This document shows, in pieces, positions 1-11,065 of a DNA stretch of 64,000 nt (its first letter is position 1; each line of letters starts with the position of its first letter). Both the position numbers and the translations under genes were made by a program. The notes under the pieces were generated by a model. That model did not search any database, was not told the DNA's origin, and saw only the letters and a program-made list of their open reading frames with translations. Source of the stretch: Phialocephala subalpina (taxonomy: Eukaryota; Ascomycota; Leotiomycetes; Helotiales; Mollisiaceae); assembly GCA_900073065.1 (NCBI GenBank), contig FJOG01000002.1:1368652-1432651 (forward strand), written 5' to 3'.

Positions 1-348
1 TGTAGGATGAGGATGCCCAAGGCGATTGGGGAAGCGGGTGAATTTTAAGTTTTGAATATGCAGCTAAGTGATTATGTCGCATGCAGGCCTGGGGTGCCAC
101 AAGCACTTCTCCGCGGTCGTTTTCGGGAAGTACGGATTAATAACATCGCCAAGCTCTTGGCAACGGGGAGTCGGCACATCATGTCCGGGCCAGATGACAT
201 GGCGATTGGATGAAGACGCAGCACGATGCAAGGACTTGCATTTTTTTGTCGGCCCTCATGAAGGTTCTCCGATGTAAGTTTTGGCATCCTCGACTCGAGA
301 GACGACTTCAACGACAACGACGCTCAACTTTACGATCGGCAGACAAGA
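1..348. other. Upstream region of the Zn2Cys6 gene, no gene seen
   Basis: Only short overlapping open frames on both strands are present, with no recognisable domain. The stretch directly precedes the ATG of the transcription factor and most likely contains its promoter and 5' leader. Confidence 0.5.
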
Positions 349-2289
349 ATGGACGAACAAACCTGCGACGCAATACATCATGATTCGATCGTCAATGCCT
401 TTGGTCCACTTCAAATCGATGGCTTGGACTATGGCCTCTTGTTTTCCGATTTCGATGAAACAATTGAATCATTCTCAAGAACTTCCCAGTTTGATCCTTT
501 AGATCTGCCGTGTTCATTTGATCCTCACCCACCTACTCGGGCAAAGAGCCGTGTCTCCCTGGCTTGTATTACGTGCCGCATCCGGCATACCAAATGTGAT
601 GCAAGACAACCGGTATGCTCTCAATGTCGTGAAAGCGGTCGATCCTGCAACTACGCACCGTCTCGACGAGGACGAAAAACGGAAACGCGTCAACAACTTC
701 CGAGGGACGATGGGCGGTCTGAGACAGACGGACCTCGTCAAGAATCAAATTGCCAGTCCAGATCAGGGAGTAATGCTACCTTATCTGGCTTCACTGTCAA
801 CAGCAGCTCGAGCTCGAGGCAGATTCCAGTCAATATCCATAGCGCCCCATCGAGTGTAACTTTAGAACCAGGCCACCAATCAAAATTCCTGGATCTTTAC
901 TATACTTACTTCCACGATGCCCATCCCATTGTTCTTCCGCACCAATTCTTGAATCAACGATTAGAGACCAACCAAGTCTCTTTACAACATCTCCTGCCTG
1001 CAATGGAATTTATCGGGTCGCTATTCGCGCCAAATGCAGCGAAAGAAATCCAACGGGCTCGGGTAGAGAGTGCACTTTTGTCTGACAATCTACCAGCAAC
1101 CGGCTTTACAGTTCAGGCGCTCCTCATTTTCGCCATCTCTATGCATGCTTCTAATGAGTTCGCATATGCGCGCGAAATCCTGGATCGCGCTGTCCGGGTA
1201 GCCCTAGGGATCAATATGCAATCCAAATCATTCGCAATAGCGAATAGGGAAGGTTGCGCCGTGCTAGAGGAAAGCTGGAGGAGGACATGGTGGTTTCTTT
1301 ATGTAACGGACGGAATCTTTGCTGGTATCCGGCATTGCTTGACATTCTCTTTATTTGACGTAGAGACAGATGTTGACCTCCCATGTGAGGAGGTTGACTA
1401 TCATTCCGGAGTAAGTCCGACTTCTATATAATCTATTGGGTCAAAATTGACAAGTAATAGGTGATCCCACAGCCTCGGACGTTGGAGGAATACAACACCC
1501 GCGAATTTGCGGTAGATGAACTCACTTTCTCCTCCTTCGCATATTTGATCGATTTAGGTCACATCATCGGCGTGATCTTAGCGTTAGGAACTGAACCGGG
1601 TGAGCCATTTGATCCCGAAATCATCAGTGCCGACACAAGCTTGATGAATTGGGCATTGTACCTGCCAAAGAAGAAGCAGCTGGTTGTTGAGGATCTGGGG
1701 AAGATAGATGAGATCCTGTTTCAGGCCCATATGCTCTGTAGTACGTAAGTGCTATCCTTTCCCCGCACAAAGCAACCCTCGCAATGCCACAGGCCCAAAA
1801 GCCTGACTGAAGATATCTAGGTTGAAAGTTTCTCTTCACCGACCTCGGTCTCAGTTAGCTTATGGTCCCATCGAACGCATTTCAAAATGTGCTCCTCCGC
1901 CATGTGACAAGTCTGTAGCAGAGCAACAACGAGCTTACGACTTTCATACGAAGAAGGTGCTTGAAGCTTCAGAAGCAGGCATAGGACTATTTACGCTCCC
2001 GGGTCCATTCATCATGCACACACCTCTAATCATATGCGGATTGACTTTATCGATACTAGCTCAGATTTCAGCTTGCCGTTTCAAGCTCAAGGGGGCAAGA
2101 TATACGGCTGCTAGAGACCGCGTGCGCTTGGGACTAAGTGCTATCAAGACTTTGGGCGAGGTGTGGACCATCGGTCATATTACTGTAAGGGAGATACAGA
2201 ATATCGCTCGGGAAACGCTCTTTCTACAGAAGCCAACACTCGCTGGGACATCGGACAGCGATGTTATCCGACTCATGGAGTTGAAATGA
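349..2289 (+). CDS. Zn2Cys6 fungal transcription factor
   Basis: Model: exons 349-1410, 1461-1744, 1821-2289, 604 residues. The introns start gtaagt and end in tag, and their phases agree. A binuclear zinc cluster lies at residues 73-100, with cysteines at 73, 76, 83, 90, 93 and 100 (spacing 2-6-6-2-6) followed by a basic linker. From about residue 180 the protein has the helical middle-homology region typical of the fungal-specific transcription factor domain, with a motif like LEESWRRTWW around residue 305. This is a nuclear DNA-binding regulator; its targets cannot be read from the sequence. Its neighbours are a cupin protein and an MDR oxidoreductase, so local control of these two is possible but only inferred. 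The ATG is the first in frame before the acidic N-terminus. The family and splicing are well supported. Confidence 0.88.
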
Positions 2290-2454
2290 CCTGATACGGG
2301 TAGGCAGAGAGACTTCTTTACCTGTCAAAACCGGGAGCCAGTTTGGGACAGCACTGCGCACAAAGGAAAAGTTTAATCTCAGCTCTAGATCATGCAGAAC
2401 ACTTTTCTTACCCCCGATGCACTTCTCTTCTATATCGGCGGCCTCTTACGTCGC

Positions 2455-2970
2455 TCAAACCTTCCTCTGTCCAGCCTGCAGCTTCATCATCTGTTCCATG
2501 ACCTGCGCCCGATATTCCTCATCAATGACTACCACCCCCGCCGCTCCCTCTTTCTCAATAATCCCCTCCATCGTCTCCGTATCCATAATAAGATTAGCAA
2601 TTATACTCGCCTCCTCCGTCTGCGATGCATTATCACTAATCCGATGTCTGCATCCAGGCGCCTCATAGAAGCTGTCTCCCATCTTCTTAATAGTCATAGG
2701 ATCGTCGTTCATTTTATTCAGCACGGAGCCGGTGAGGACGTGGACGGCGACGAAGGCGCCCGCGTGGGTGTGAGGTGGGGTGGAGGCGCCGGGGGGAAAG
2801 GTAACTTTCAATCCCAGGATAGTTTTGTCGGGAGTGTTTAGGAGTTTGTATTTATAAAGGACTTCGAGAGAGGGGAAAGGACGCCTAGTAGTGAAGGATA
2901 ATTAATTGCGCTTCCAAGTAAATAGGGGTAGGGGTGGCGCTCACGTGGCGTCGTACGTCGGCTCCTCCAT
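2455..2970 (-). CDS. Small cupin-domain protein
   Basis: Model: exon 1 2970-2945, exon 2 2884-2455, 151 residues. The 60 nt intron begins gtgagc and ends ctactag, and it restores frame from a proper ATG, which the long second exon lacks. The protein is a single small beta-barrel cupin: PPGASTPPHTHAGA carries the two metal-binding histidines of motif 1, and YEAPGCRHRISDNAS is motif 2 with its histidine. No signal peptide is present, so it is probably cytosolic. Such one-domain cupins act as metal-dependent oxygenases, isomerases or sensors, and no substrate can be assigned. It converges on the transcription factor gene, leaving about 165 bp between stops, and is divergent from the oxidoreductase at 3447. 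The fold is secure, the function open. Confidence 0.82.
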
Positions 2971-3446
2971 GTTGGCGACTTCGGAGAAGACCATTTTTGC
3001 CGGATTGAGAGGTGGAAATTTCAACTCTTGGGAAAACATAGGTAGGAAGGCGAAGGTCTTTTAACATGTTTTGCTGGAACTTGCTCTTGGATCTCAATCG
3101 CGTCACGTGTGAAGGCGGGAATCAGGATAAGGTGCATACCCGACGACAGGGTATCGGGAATCTAACTAGGCAATGCAGATCGACGCCATAGCCCCGCCCT
3201 AGACTACTACCACATAGCATAGGGCCTGCGGGGTAGTTGGGGATCTATACTGGTAATTCCGAAGGCTATGCTGTCCTGTGACATAGCCGATATGAGAGAA
3301 AGGCCCCTGTTGGTTATCACGGCGTTTACATGTTAGGTGCAAATGCCAATTCCTATGACATTCCGATTCCCTGTCCCGCTTTCTTCTACTATGACTGATA
3401 TATAAGTTCAACCCTTTCTACACCTCATGTTTTTGCAGAATAAGAA

Positions 3447-4547
3447 ATGCTCCCCCAAAGCCTACGTACACTCACCAGACTACAAGCCATCAAATCATCA
3501 ACCCCCCAATCCTTATTCAGTCGTACCTTCACTTCAAAAGCAGCAATGGCAATTCCTAAAACTCAAAATGCCATCGTCCAGCCGGACATGATGTCCACAG
3601 CCGTGATCATGACAACTGATCACCCCGTCCCGACGGCAGCACCCTCCACTACTGAACACCTTATCCGTGTACATGCCACCGCCATCACCAACGGCGAGTT
3701 ACTCTGGACCAAAAACTTCGGCATACCGCCCGAGTTTGCCGCCACCAAGATCCTCGTCCCCTGCAACGACGTCGCGGGCACGGTCGTCACCTCTCCGCCT
3801 ACCTCCCCCTTCCAGCCGGGGACAGAAATATATGCGCGTTCAAACTACTACCGCACGGGCTGCGCGAGGGAGTATTCGATTCTGCTGACGGAGGAGATGG
3901 CAAAGCGACCTACGAAGCTTTCATGGGCCGAGTCGGCGACGGTGCCTATGTCCGCGGAGACCGCTTGGCAGGCTCTGTTTATCCATGCTGGATTGGAAGC
4001 GAAAGCTAGTGAGGGTGCAAAGGGGAAGCGGGTATTTATTACGGCCGCTTCTGGTGGTGTTGGTGTTTGGATGGTCCAGCTTGCGAAGTGGGCTGGGGCT
4101 GAGGTTATTGCGACTTGTGGTACGGATAGCGTGGAATGGGTGCGGTCGTTGGGGGCGGATGAGGTGATTGATTATACCAAGACGGACTTGAAAGAGTGGG
4201 CTAGCGGAGAGGAAAAGAAGGTTGATCTGGTGATCGATTGTATTGGTCGGAAATCACTCGAGGATGCGTGGTGGGTCATCAAAGATGGTGGGGCTTTGAT
4301 CAGTATATTTCAGCCACCTGAGCAGATGAGACCGGCTGGAGTGGAGGGGAATATCAAAAGCTTGTTCTTCGTCATGGGCTCGAATGGAGAGCAACTCCAG
4401 AAGGTAACAGAATTGATCGACTCGGGTGTCGTTAGTAAGGTTGCATTGGACAGTGTCTTCCCATTCGACCAGTTCCAGGACGCTTTCAAGAAACTAGAAA
4501 GTGGAAAGACGAGGGGAAAAGTAGTATTAGACTTAGGCGTGAATTAG
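3447..4547 (+). CDS. MDR-family NADPH-dependent oxidoreductase, possibly mitochondrial
   Basis: Single exon, 366 residues. It has a GroES-like N-terminal domain, then a Rossmann fold with ASGGVGVWMVQLAK at residues 201-214 and an acidic dinucleotide-binding strand. The catalytic and structural zinc cysteines of true alcohol dehydrogenases are absent, so it belongs with the zinc-independent quinone oxidoreductase / reticulon-4-interacting-like group. The first 33 residues are rich in Arg, Ser and Thr without acids (MLPQSLRTLTRLQAIKS), which looks like a mitochondrial presequence; Met34 is an alternative cytosolic start. Expected chemistry is NAD(P)H-dependent reduction of a quinone or enone. 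The substrate is unknown. Confidence 0.85.
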   Translation: MLPQSLRTLTRLQAIKSSTPQSLFSRTFTSKAAMAIPKTQNAIVQPDMMSTAVIMTTDHPVPTAAPSTTEHLIRVHATAITNGELLWTKNFGIPPEFAATKILVPCNDVAGTVVTSPPTSPFQPGTEIYARSNYYRTGCAREYSILLTEEMAKRPTKLSWAESATVPMSAETAWQALFIHAGLEAKASEGAKGKRVFITAASGGVGVWMVQLAKWAGAEVIATCGTDSVEWVRSLGADEVIDYTKTDLKEWASGEEKKVDLVIDCIGRKSLEDAWWVIKDGGALISIFQPPEQMRPAGVEGNIKSLFFVMGSNGEQLQKVTELIDSGVVSKVALDSVFPFDQFQDAFKKLESGKTRGKVVLDLGVN

Positions 4548-6243
4548 GGTCTAATATCAGAAATGATTCCTCCCTCCGAGATACTTCCTCACGACCTTCG
4601 CAACTCATCCCCCCTCAAAGAATAGGAACAAGTTCTGTATTCTTGGAAACGTTATATAACTTTACTATTATATAGTAACGCGCTATAAGTCTAAGCCAAT
4701 TAAACGAAAACGCGTAAAATCGTATTGCGCGCTTCTAATCTTCTTCCTCTCTATATCCTAAAATATTACCTCAACGGGCTTTCGACCCGCCCCTTCATCT
4801 CCCATTCACTGTTGCGCCTCTCAACCCTCATCATCCATTAGTTAACCAGCTCTTACCAACCTACAAACAATAACATAATCAGCTTCACATCCCAAATATA
4901 TACATACCATCTCCATCCGTTTCTAGACCTGGCTGGACCACCCCTCTGGGCATTCGATCTAGAGTACGAACGGATTACGCGGCTCCGCTGCACAGAAAGA
5001 AGGAGTTTTAGCAGATCGGACCCAGAGTCCAATCCCTCGGCCTTGCGACTTTAGAGCCGTGCGGGGAGTGCGTGTCTTAGGGATCAGTCGAATTAACCGG
5101 ATAGTCTTAGTCCGATTCGGCTGTTCTTGTTCCCAGGAGGCGGAGGCGGTTTAACACATTTTCGTCTGTTGGTTAACCGCTCAAGAATAGTTGATTGAAG
5201 AAGTGAGTGGGAGTTTGAGCGAAATAGTTCGCGGATAGGACTTATTTGAATCTATAAGACAGGTAGCGAGGGAGTAGTTGAAGGTGAAATGGGCATGATA
5301 CTTCACTGATATGGAAGGTTGGCAAACGCGAGATGTCTGATCTGATATCTCATCTATGATCTTAACTTCAGATCAGACTTCCATCAGCCTTCAGACGCGA
5401 TCTCGTCGAAGAAGGAGGAGGTATCACGTGAAGTTTGTTTACCTGCTCACGAGCAAGATCTAAGTCCCGCTATGCCCCTCCTGCTCCTCTGGAGTCAAAG
5501 TCCCATTTAGAGTAGGGACTTTGAATATCTTTCGTTGCGCATCGATCTGAGAACATCGGTCGTTTGGCAAGGCTAAACGAGGCTGGCCAGGAGCTTTTCC
5601 TTCAGGCTCCAACACCATACCAAAGTACAAATCAACACTTGTCTGATCTTCGCGTCCCCTCTACCCCAATACCTTACTACACAAGATTGTCTTTTACCTT
5701 ACCTCGCATCTTAAGTACTCTGCTTGTGCTAAATGTTTCTCAGGGTCTCACTCCTTCCTCGATCGCACGGCCTGCTTGGCATTGGCAACCTTGACTCCAA
5801 AGATGAAAGGGAAGCAGCGAAGCACAGAATCCTCCAAAATAACCACAAATGACACAATTCTCTGAGATCGCAGTGGCAGCACGTAAATTTCATCGTTTGA
5901 AGAATGGTTAGCCCGCTACAGTAATTGCCCCATCGGCAGAGAACTACACATTTTCAGGGGTCTCGCTAAGCTTCAACTTCACTCGACATCTATCACGGAG
6001 AAAGGCATCAGATACGAAAAATTATTTCATTACATTGAAATGACTATGGTATATGCGTAAAAGCACCCTTTACCCGCTTTTTTGTATGCTTGCCAAAACT
6101 CCAAAGGTATAATCCTTTCATTTCCATGATATCGAAACCAAGTCCCAATCTATGTTGCCGTTCCATCTCTCTCCCAACAATCATGTTCCTTACTTGCACC
6201 GCATCGAGATATGCCATAAACCACACATATTCAAGCATGCAGC
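4548..6243. other. Gene-free interval between two genes
   Basis: Contains the 3' ends of the oxidoreductase and of the minus-strand WSC gene. Bases about 4650-4760 are AT-rich with TATA-type runs and look RIP-affected. Bases about 4920-5140 are richer in G+C, with several short inverted matches, but match no RNA family I know. Open frames here are short and domain-free. Confidence 0.4.
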
Positions 6244-9200
6244 TTATGCGATTGTACTCGTAGGCGCAGAACTCGCCCATTGCGTCCCAGTCGCCGTCCC
6301 CGTAATCGTAACTTGTGTCGCAACATACAAATTATACTGATTCCCAGCACCACATCTCAACTTCCCCGTACTATCACCAGGACACGTGAAAGTACACGCC
6401 TTCGTGCCAACCAAGCTGGTTGGCTCGGGTGTAGGCGCCACAGAGCCTGCATAACATTCTCGTCCGTACTCAATGCCGGCGTAGAGATAGGTAGTGGCTG
6501 GGGTGGCGGAGAGACGGGCAAGTGCGGAGGAGATGCAGAGGTCGGGTGTCATGCTGTCATTTGAGAAGAGTTTGGGCATGTTGTGGCCGCCGTAGGGTCC
6601 GCCGGCTGGGTCGGAATAGCACCCGCTGTAGGCGAAGCCGCGGAAGGTGGGGACTGTTAATGTTGATGTTGGGGATACGGAAGAGGTCGTTGACGTGCTT
6701 GTTATGAGGGTTGAGGGTGTGGATGTTGAGGATTGCGATGTTGATGTTGTGGAAGAGGTTGTTGATGATGACGATGATAGAGATGAGGAGGACGACGTTG
6801 ATTGCGATGCCGTGCTTGTTTGCGAGGTACTGGACAAAAGTGTAGACGCACTGCTCACGCTGGAGGAACTGGAGCTTACGGTCGAAGAGGAGCTGCTGAT
6901 TGTGCTTGATACGGAAGATAGCGACGACGATGAAGAACTTGGCGCCGAGCTGGAGCTGGATACGGCCGCTTTAACTTGATACATCGAGAGTTTCGATGCA
7001 CCGCCACACTTTGCCAATGTCAGTAAATATTCGGGACAATCTCGTTTGAACAATCACTCACGTATTCGAGAGAGTTAGCCGAACAAAGGTCACTGCACCC
7101 ACTATCAGCAGTCACCACACTTCCCGCAGCAAGAGAATTGCCACAGTAACCTATCACAATATTAGCAAGGCTTTATATATCACGTGCGGGTCACGACTTA
7201 CACTCTCGATGATACTCAACACCAAAGTACGTATATCCAGCGCAAGTAGTAGCACATATCTCGACAGTCATATTATCATTGGCATACACCAAGCTTGAAA
7301 GGGCCCGCGTGTTCGTTGCTTCCGTGTAACAGCCAATGTAGCTGAAATTGCCTGCAGTCTTGACAATGACAGGTCCGGTAGGCGTTGCAGACGCTGAAGA
7401 TGTCAAACTTGTGGTACTGGCACTCAGGCTTCCGAAAGCACTCGACGAGCTTGAGCTGGTAGATTGGGAAGTCGTTCCACTCGTAGACGACACAGTGGAC
7501 GATGTACTGCTCCCAGATGCCGAGGATGTCGAACTTGACGAAGACCCAGAGCTGGATGCGGTACTTTGGGACGTCGTAACCGAGGTGGATACTGTCGAAG
7601 ACACCGTACTCGAACTGACCGTCGTTGACGGAGCCGCCGATGAGGATGACGAACTCGATCCTGGAACGGTTCCATCTGCTGGACCTGGGACATATGTGGT
7701 TCGATCGTAGTAGATGGAAATGTATGTGCCATCGCCACCGCAGGCTTGGGAGACATCGCCTGGACAGCTGAATGCGCATTTCTTCAGAGAGTCGGCGGTA
7801 AACTTAGAAGCAGGAGGAACACTGTTTCCACACCAACACTCGGTATGATACTCTGTTCCCGCAAATTTGTAGCCTCCAGCAAAGCAAGTGTTCTGACACC
7901 ATCCGTTCTCATTGCTAGCATTGGTATACTCCTTAGACAAGATTCGTCCACCTCCGTCGTAGTAGCATCCTAGGTATAGATACTCCGAAGAACCGTTCGC
8001 CAACAAAGGTCCAACTTGACGGGTCACAATGTTGGCTGTGATTTCAACATCATGAACACCAAAGTTGACGTCGTCAGTGTTTAGGATCCAGACATCCGAG
8101 ACAGTGTGCGCGAGACGATCCACACCCAAAGGTGCAGCAACGATAGAGACCTGACCCAATGCACAAGAGTTGATATCGATCGATTGTCCTTCGTGGAGAT
8201 CAACATTGGAGTTGGGAGCAAGAAGCTCAGTATCGATCGGGGGCTTGCTCTTCGTGATGAGCAGGGCAGAGCCACCTGCATTGCAGATCCGGATATTCCT
8301 CGAAACTGTCGTGCCAGCGAGAACATCGCCAAAGTCCATAACGACTGGACTAGAATAATCCCATCCACCCTCAATTGTAGAGACGGAAATGTTTGCAATT
8401 GGAGCCGTAGAAGCAGATGCCGTCAGGAGAACATCTCCCGTACCTCCAGTCGTCCACCAATTGACGAATGTCGAGTACGCGCCAGTAGCATTGGACACGA
8501 ACTGCACAGGAATCGTCAAGGATCCACCAGGTGCAATGGTGTCGCCGACATTTGGCAGATTTTGGGAGCTGAAACTTGCACCAAGATTTCCGTTCGTAAT
8601 ATTTGTCCAAACAATAGGTGCCTTCGTTGTGTCAATTGAGGAGGTCCAAGCCGTACCCAAGAAGGTGAGAGTATCTGCTCCAACGTTGGCGAGAATGACG
8701 GAGGCAGAAAGACCGGAAACTGCAGCCTGAGAACCGACGACGACACCACCAAGGTCAACAGCGGGAGGGGTGACGGTAAGGTATGCTGTCTTCGAAACAG
8801 TCGTACCGCTCAAAGAGATTGGGAGGACACTGCTGTACTGGGCAACGGCATTCGTTGTGTAAAGATCGAGACTGGTACTTTCAACACCGGGCATGACCTT
8901 GCCAAACGACGCGTTCTGGGCATTGTCGATGGAAGCTTGAGTCAAGTTCCAGGTGACTGGGAAGGAGAAAGTAGCGCCTTTTGCCAAGGCCCCTTGAGGC
9001 AGTGATGAATTCGAGCACTGCCAGGTAGCATCTCCAGTTGTGCAGCCGTTGATATTTGTGATGGCAATCAAAGCTGTACAGTTGATGATCCTGGTTGAAG
9101 TGTCGCCAATTGTGAGACTGCCAAAGTCGACTGGCTGAGAACATTGCAAGGGAAGTGCGACGGGCGAGCCCAAGCAGATAACGTTGCCGTTACTGTCGGA

Positions 9201-11065
9201 AACGTACAGTCGGCCATCTCCGAAAGCTGGACGAGAGAACTTATTCAGGCCGCCAGTGGCTGGTATTGTGATCTGGGTGAGCACACCGTTAACGGGAACG
9301 GCATTGAAAGCTTGAAGTCCAGCACTTGGGTCACAAATCCAGAGAATACCAGTTCCTGCCTGACCTTTGTAAGTTGTCACAGTTGGGATACCTAGACTGT
9401 CAGTAAAGCCCGCATTTGCTGTACGTTTTGCGCTTACCGATGCCAACTCTACCAGCCGAATTTGCTGCTGTCGCACCGACCTGGGTGAACTGTGGTACTC
9501 CCGCATTGTCTAGACCCATCTTGTAGGCAACAGTTGGCGCACCAACGGGCGTGAAGTAGATGTACCCTCCTTCGAGCGGATAAGACCCCGCTCCTCCAAA
9601 CACAGATCCGGCACCGATGATAGTCTGAATGATATTATCAGTGCCACCAGATCCTTGTTTGAAACCACCGAGATTGTTGGCATTCATAATGTAAGCTTTG
9701 CCATTTTTCCCAATGGAGACGGCCATCTTAGAGACGCCAGTACCAACAAAGGTAGTTGAATCAAGCAAGGCAACACCACCAGAACCAAGATCTCTGTCAC
9801 CTGCGTCCATAGAGACGTATTCATAGGGTTCGAAGTAATCCGAGAGAGTGATCTTGCCCGAGCTAGCGACTCCAAAATTGGCTACAACTTCATCAAGCGT
9901 TGAAAGTGGCGTTCTTCCTGACGCTGCAACATCACCATTTGCGTGGCCGATACCATTGCTGTGCAAGTTTTAGCTTGAGATGATGATAGGCACGGTTACA
10001 GAGCTTACCCAGTAGCGAGGAAGACACGAGATCCGTCTGAAGCCAGACCCATTCCTCCTTGCCAGATACCAGCCTTTCCACCTTGCTGTACAGTGATATC
10101 CGTCACCACAGCGGGGGCTCCAGGAGATGCTTCCATCGCATAGAGTGACGTGACACCTACGAACCAATGAGTTGATGATAGCAAGTCTGGCATTCAGGTA
10201 CTTACCAACGCCTGCTGTAGTGCTGACCGTGACAAGCATGCCTGTGTAATTGAATAGATCGCAGTGGCCGCCGAATGCACCAACTACATTGGTACCAATC
10301 ATCGCCAAGGATGGCCGCTGCAGCACGGTACCTCCAATGAAATATCTAGGCTCGTCAGCTACAATTTTGAGAAGTCGAAACGGGAGTCATACCTCGAATT
10401 ATCATTATCTGCATAGTGTCCATCGATCAGGATGGGAAATCCTGGCTGGTCTGCCAGTGTGAGTACGTCAACCGCGTAGAATTTGTAAATTCCTAAGTAC
10501 AGCATCAGCGTTGTCCAAGCGAGCGTGAGATTTCATCCTACCATTCGCGACCCCGCCACTAGAAGCACCATTTTGGTAACCTTTCGAGAAGAAATACACG
10601 GTATTGGTGTTCGGGTCAATGATTGGGGTTCCCTTGCCAAGATGTCAGTGCCTCCAACCAAATTCCAGGTACCGGGATGCTCACAATGATTCCAATGTAG
10701 TCGGGAATATCTGTACATCCGATATCGCTCTGCAGGAACGGTGGTTGTAAAGTCCTGGAGTTCAAAAGGGTGCCATTGACCGCATCCAGAACCCGAATCA
10801 CATTCATCGACGAAGCCAGGAACACGATCTGAGAACTCCCTGGAGGAGTGTACACAAGCGGCTTGGCATACCACTTCTCCTTCGCTCCATATGTGTTCTT
10901 CCATAGAATACCAAAGATGGACGATCCGACGGTGGCAGGGTGCATATTATGATTATCCAAATACCCGGACTGAGCAGCGTCGGCATCCTGAATCTCGTCG
11001 GTTGCGGCCAAAGAATGAACGAAGACAGGCACGAATGCCAAGAGAAAGAAAAGGTTCGACCACAT
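6244..11065 (-). CDS. Large secreted protein: beta-propeller-like, Ig/ASH-like and three WSC domains
   Basis: Nine exons, read from the right: 11065-10685, 10632-10542, 10492-10393, 10345-10206, 10156-10009, 9958-9438, 9391-7202, 7150-7062, 7008-6244; 1347 residues, every junction in phase. A signal peptide starts the protein (LFFLLAFVPVFVHSLA). Residues about 30-420 form repeated strands with Gly/Asp-rich turns resembling a PQQ/quinoprotein-like propeller. Residues about 420-770 contain three segments of the type VDFGSLTIGDT and MDFGDVLAGTTVSRN, typical of Ig-like ASH/HYDIN modules. WSC carbohydrate-binding domains lie near 805-895, 1017-1095 and 1220-1325, each with paired cysteines and a GCY start; the linkers are long Ser/Thr tracts, likely O-mannosylated. 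There is no C-terminal hydrophobic tail, so it should be released or wall-bound. Function unknown; a wall, glycan or adhesion role is inferred from WSC. Confidence 0.85.

Noticed and set aside
4920..5140. GC-richer gene-free stretch, considered as a structured RNA
   Set aside because: Short inverted matches exist, but no U-snRNA, SRP, RNase P/MRP or 5S signature could be recognised.
6647..6979. Plus-strand Asp/Glu/Val-rich frame, and a similar one at 7348-7710
   Set aside because: Antisense shadow of the Ser/Thr-rich linkers of the WSC protein; composition follows from the TCN/AGY codons on the other strand.
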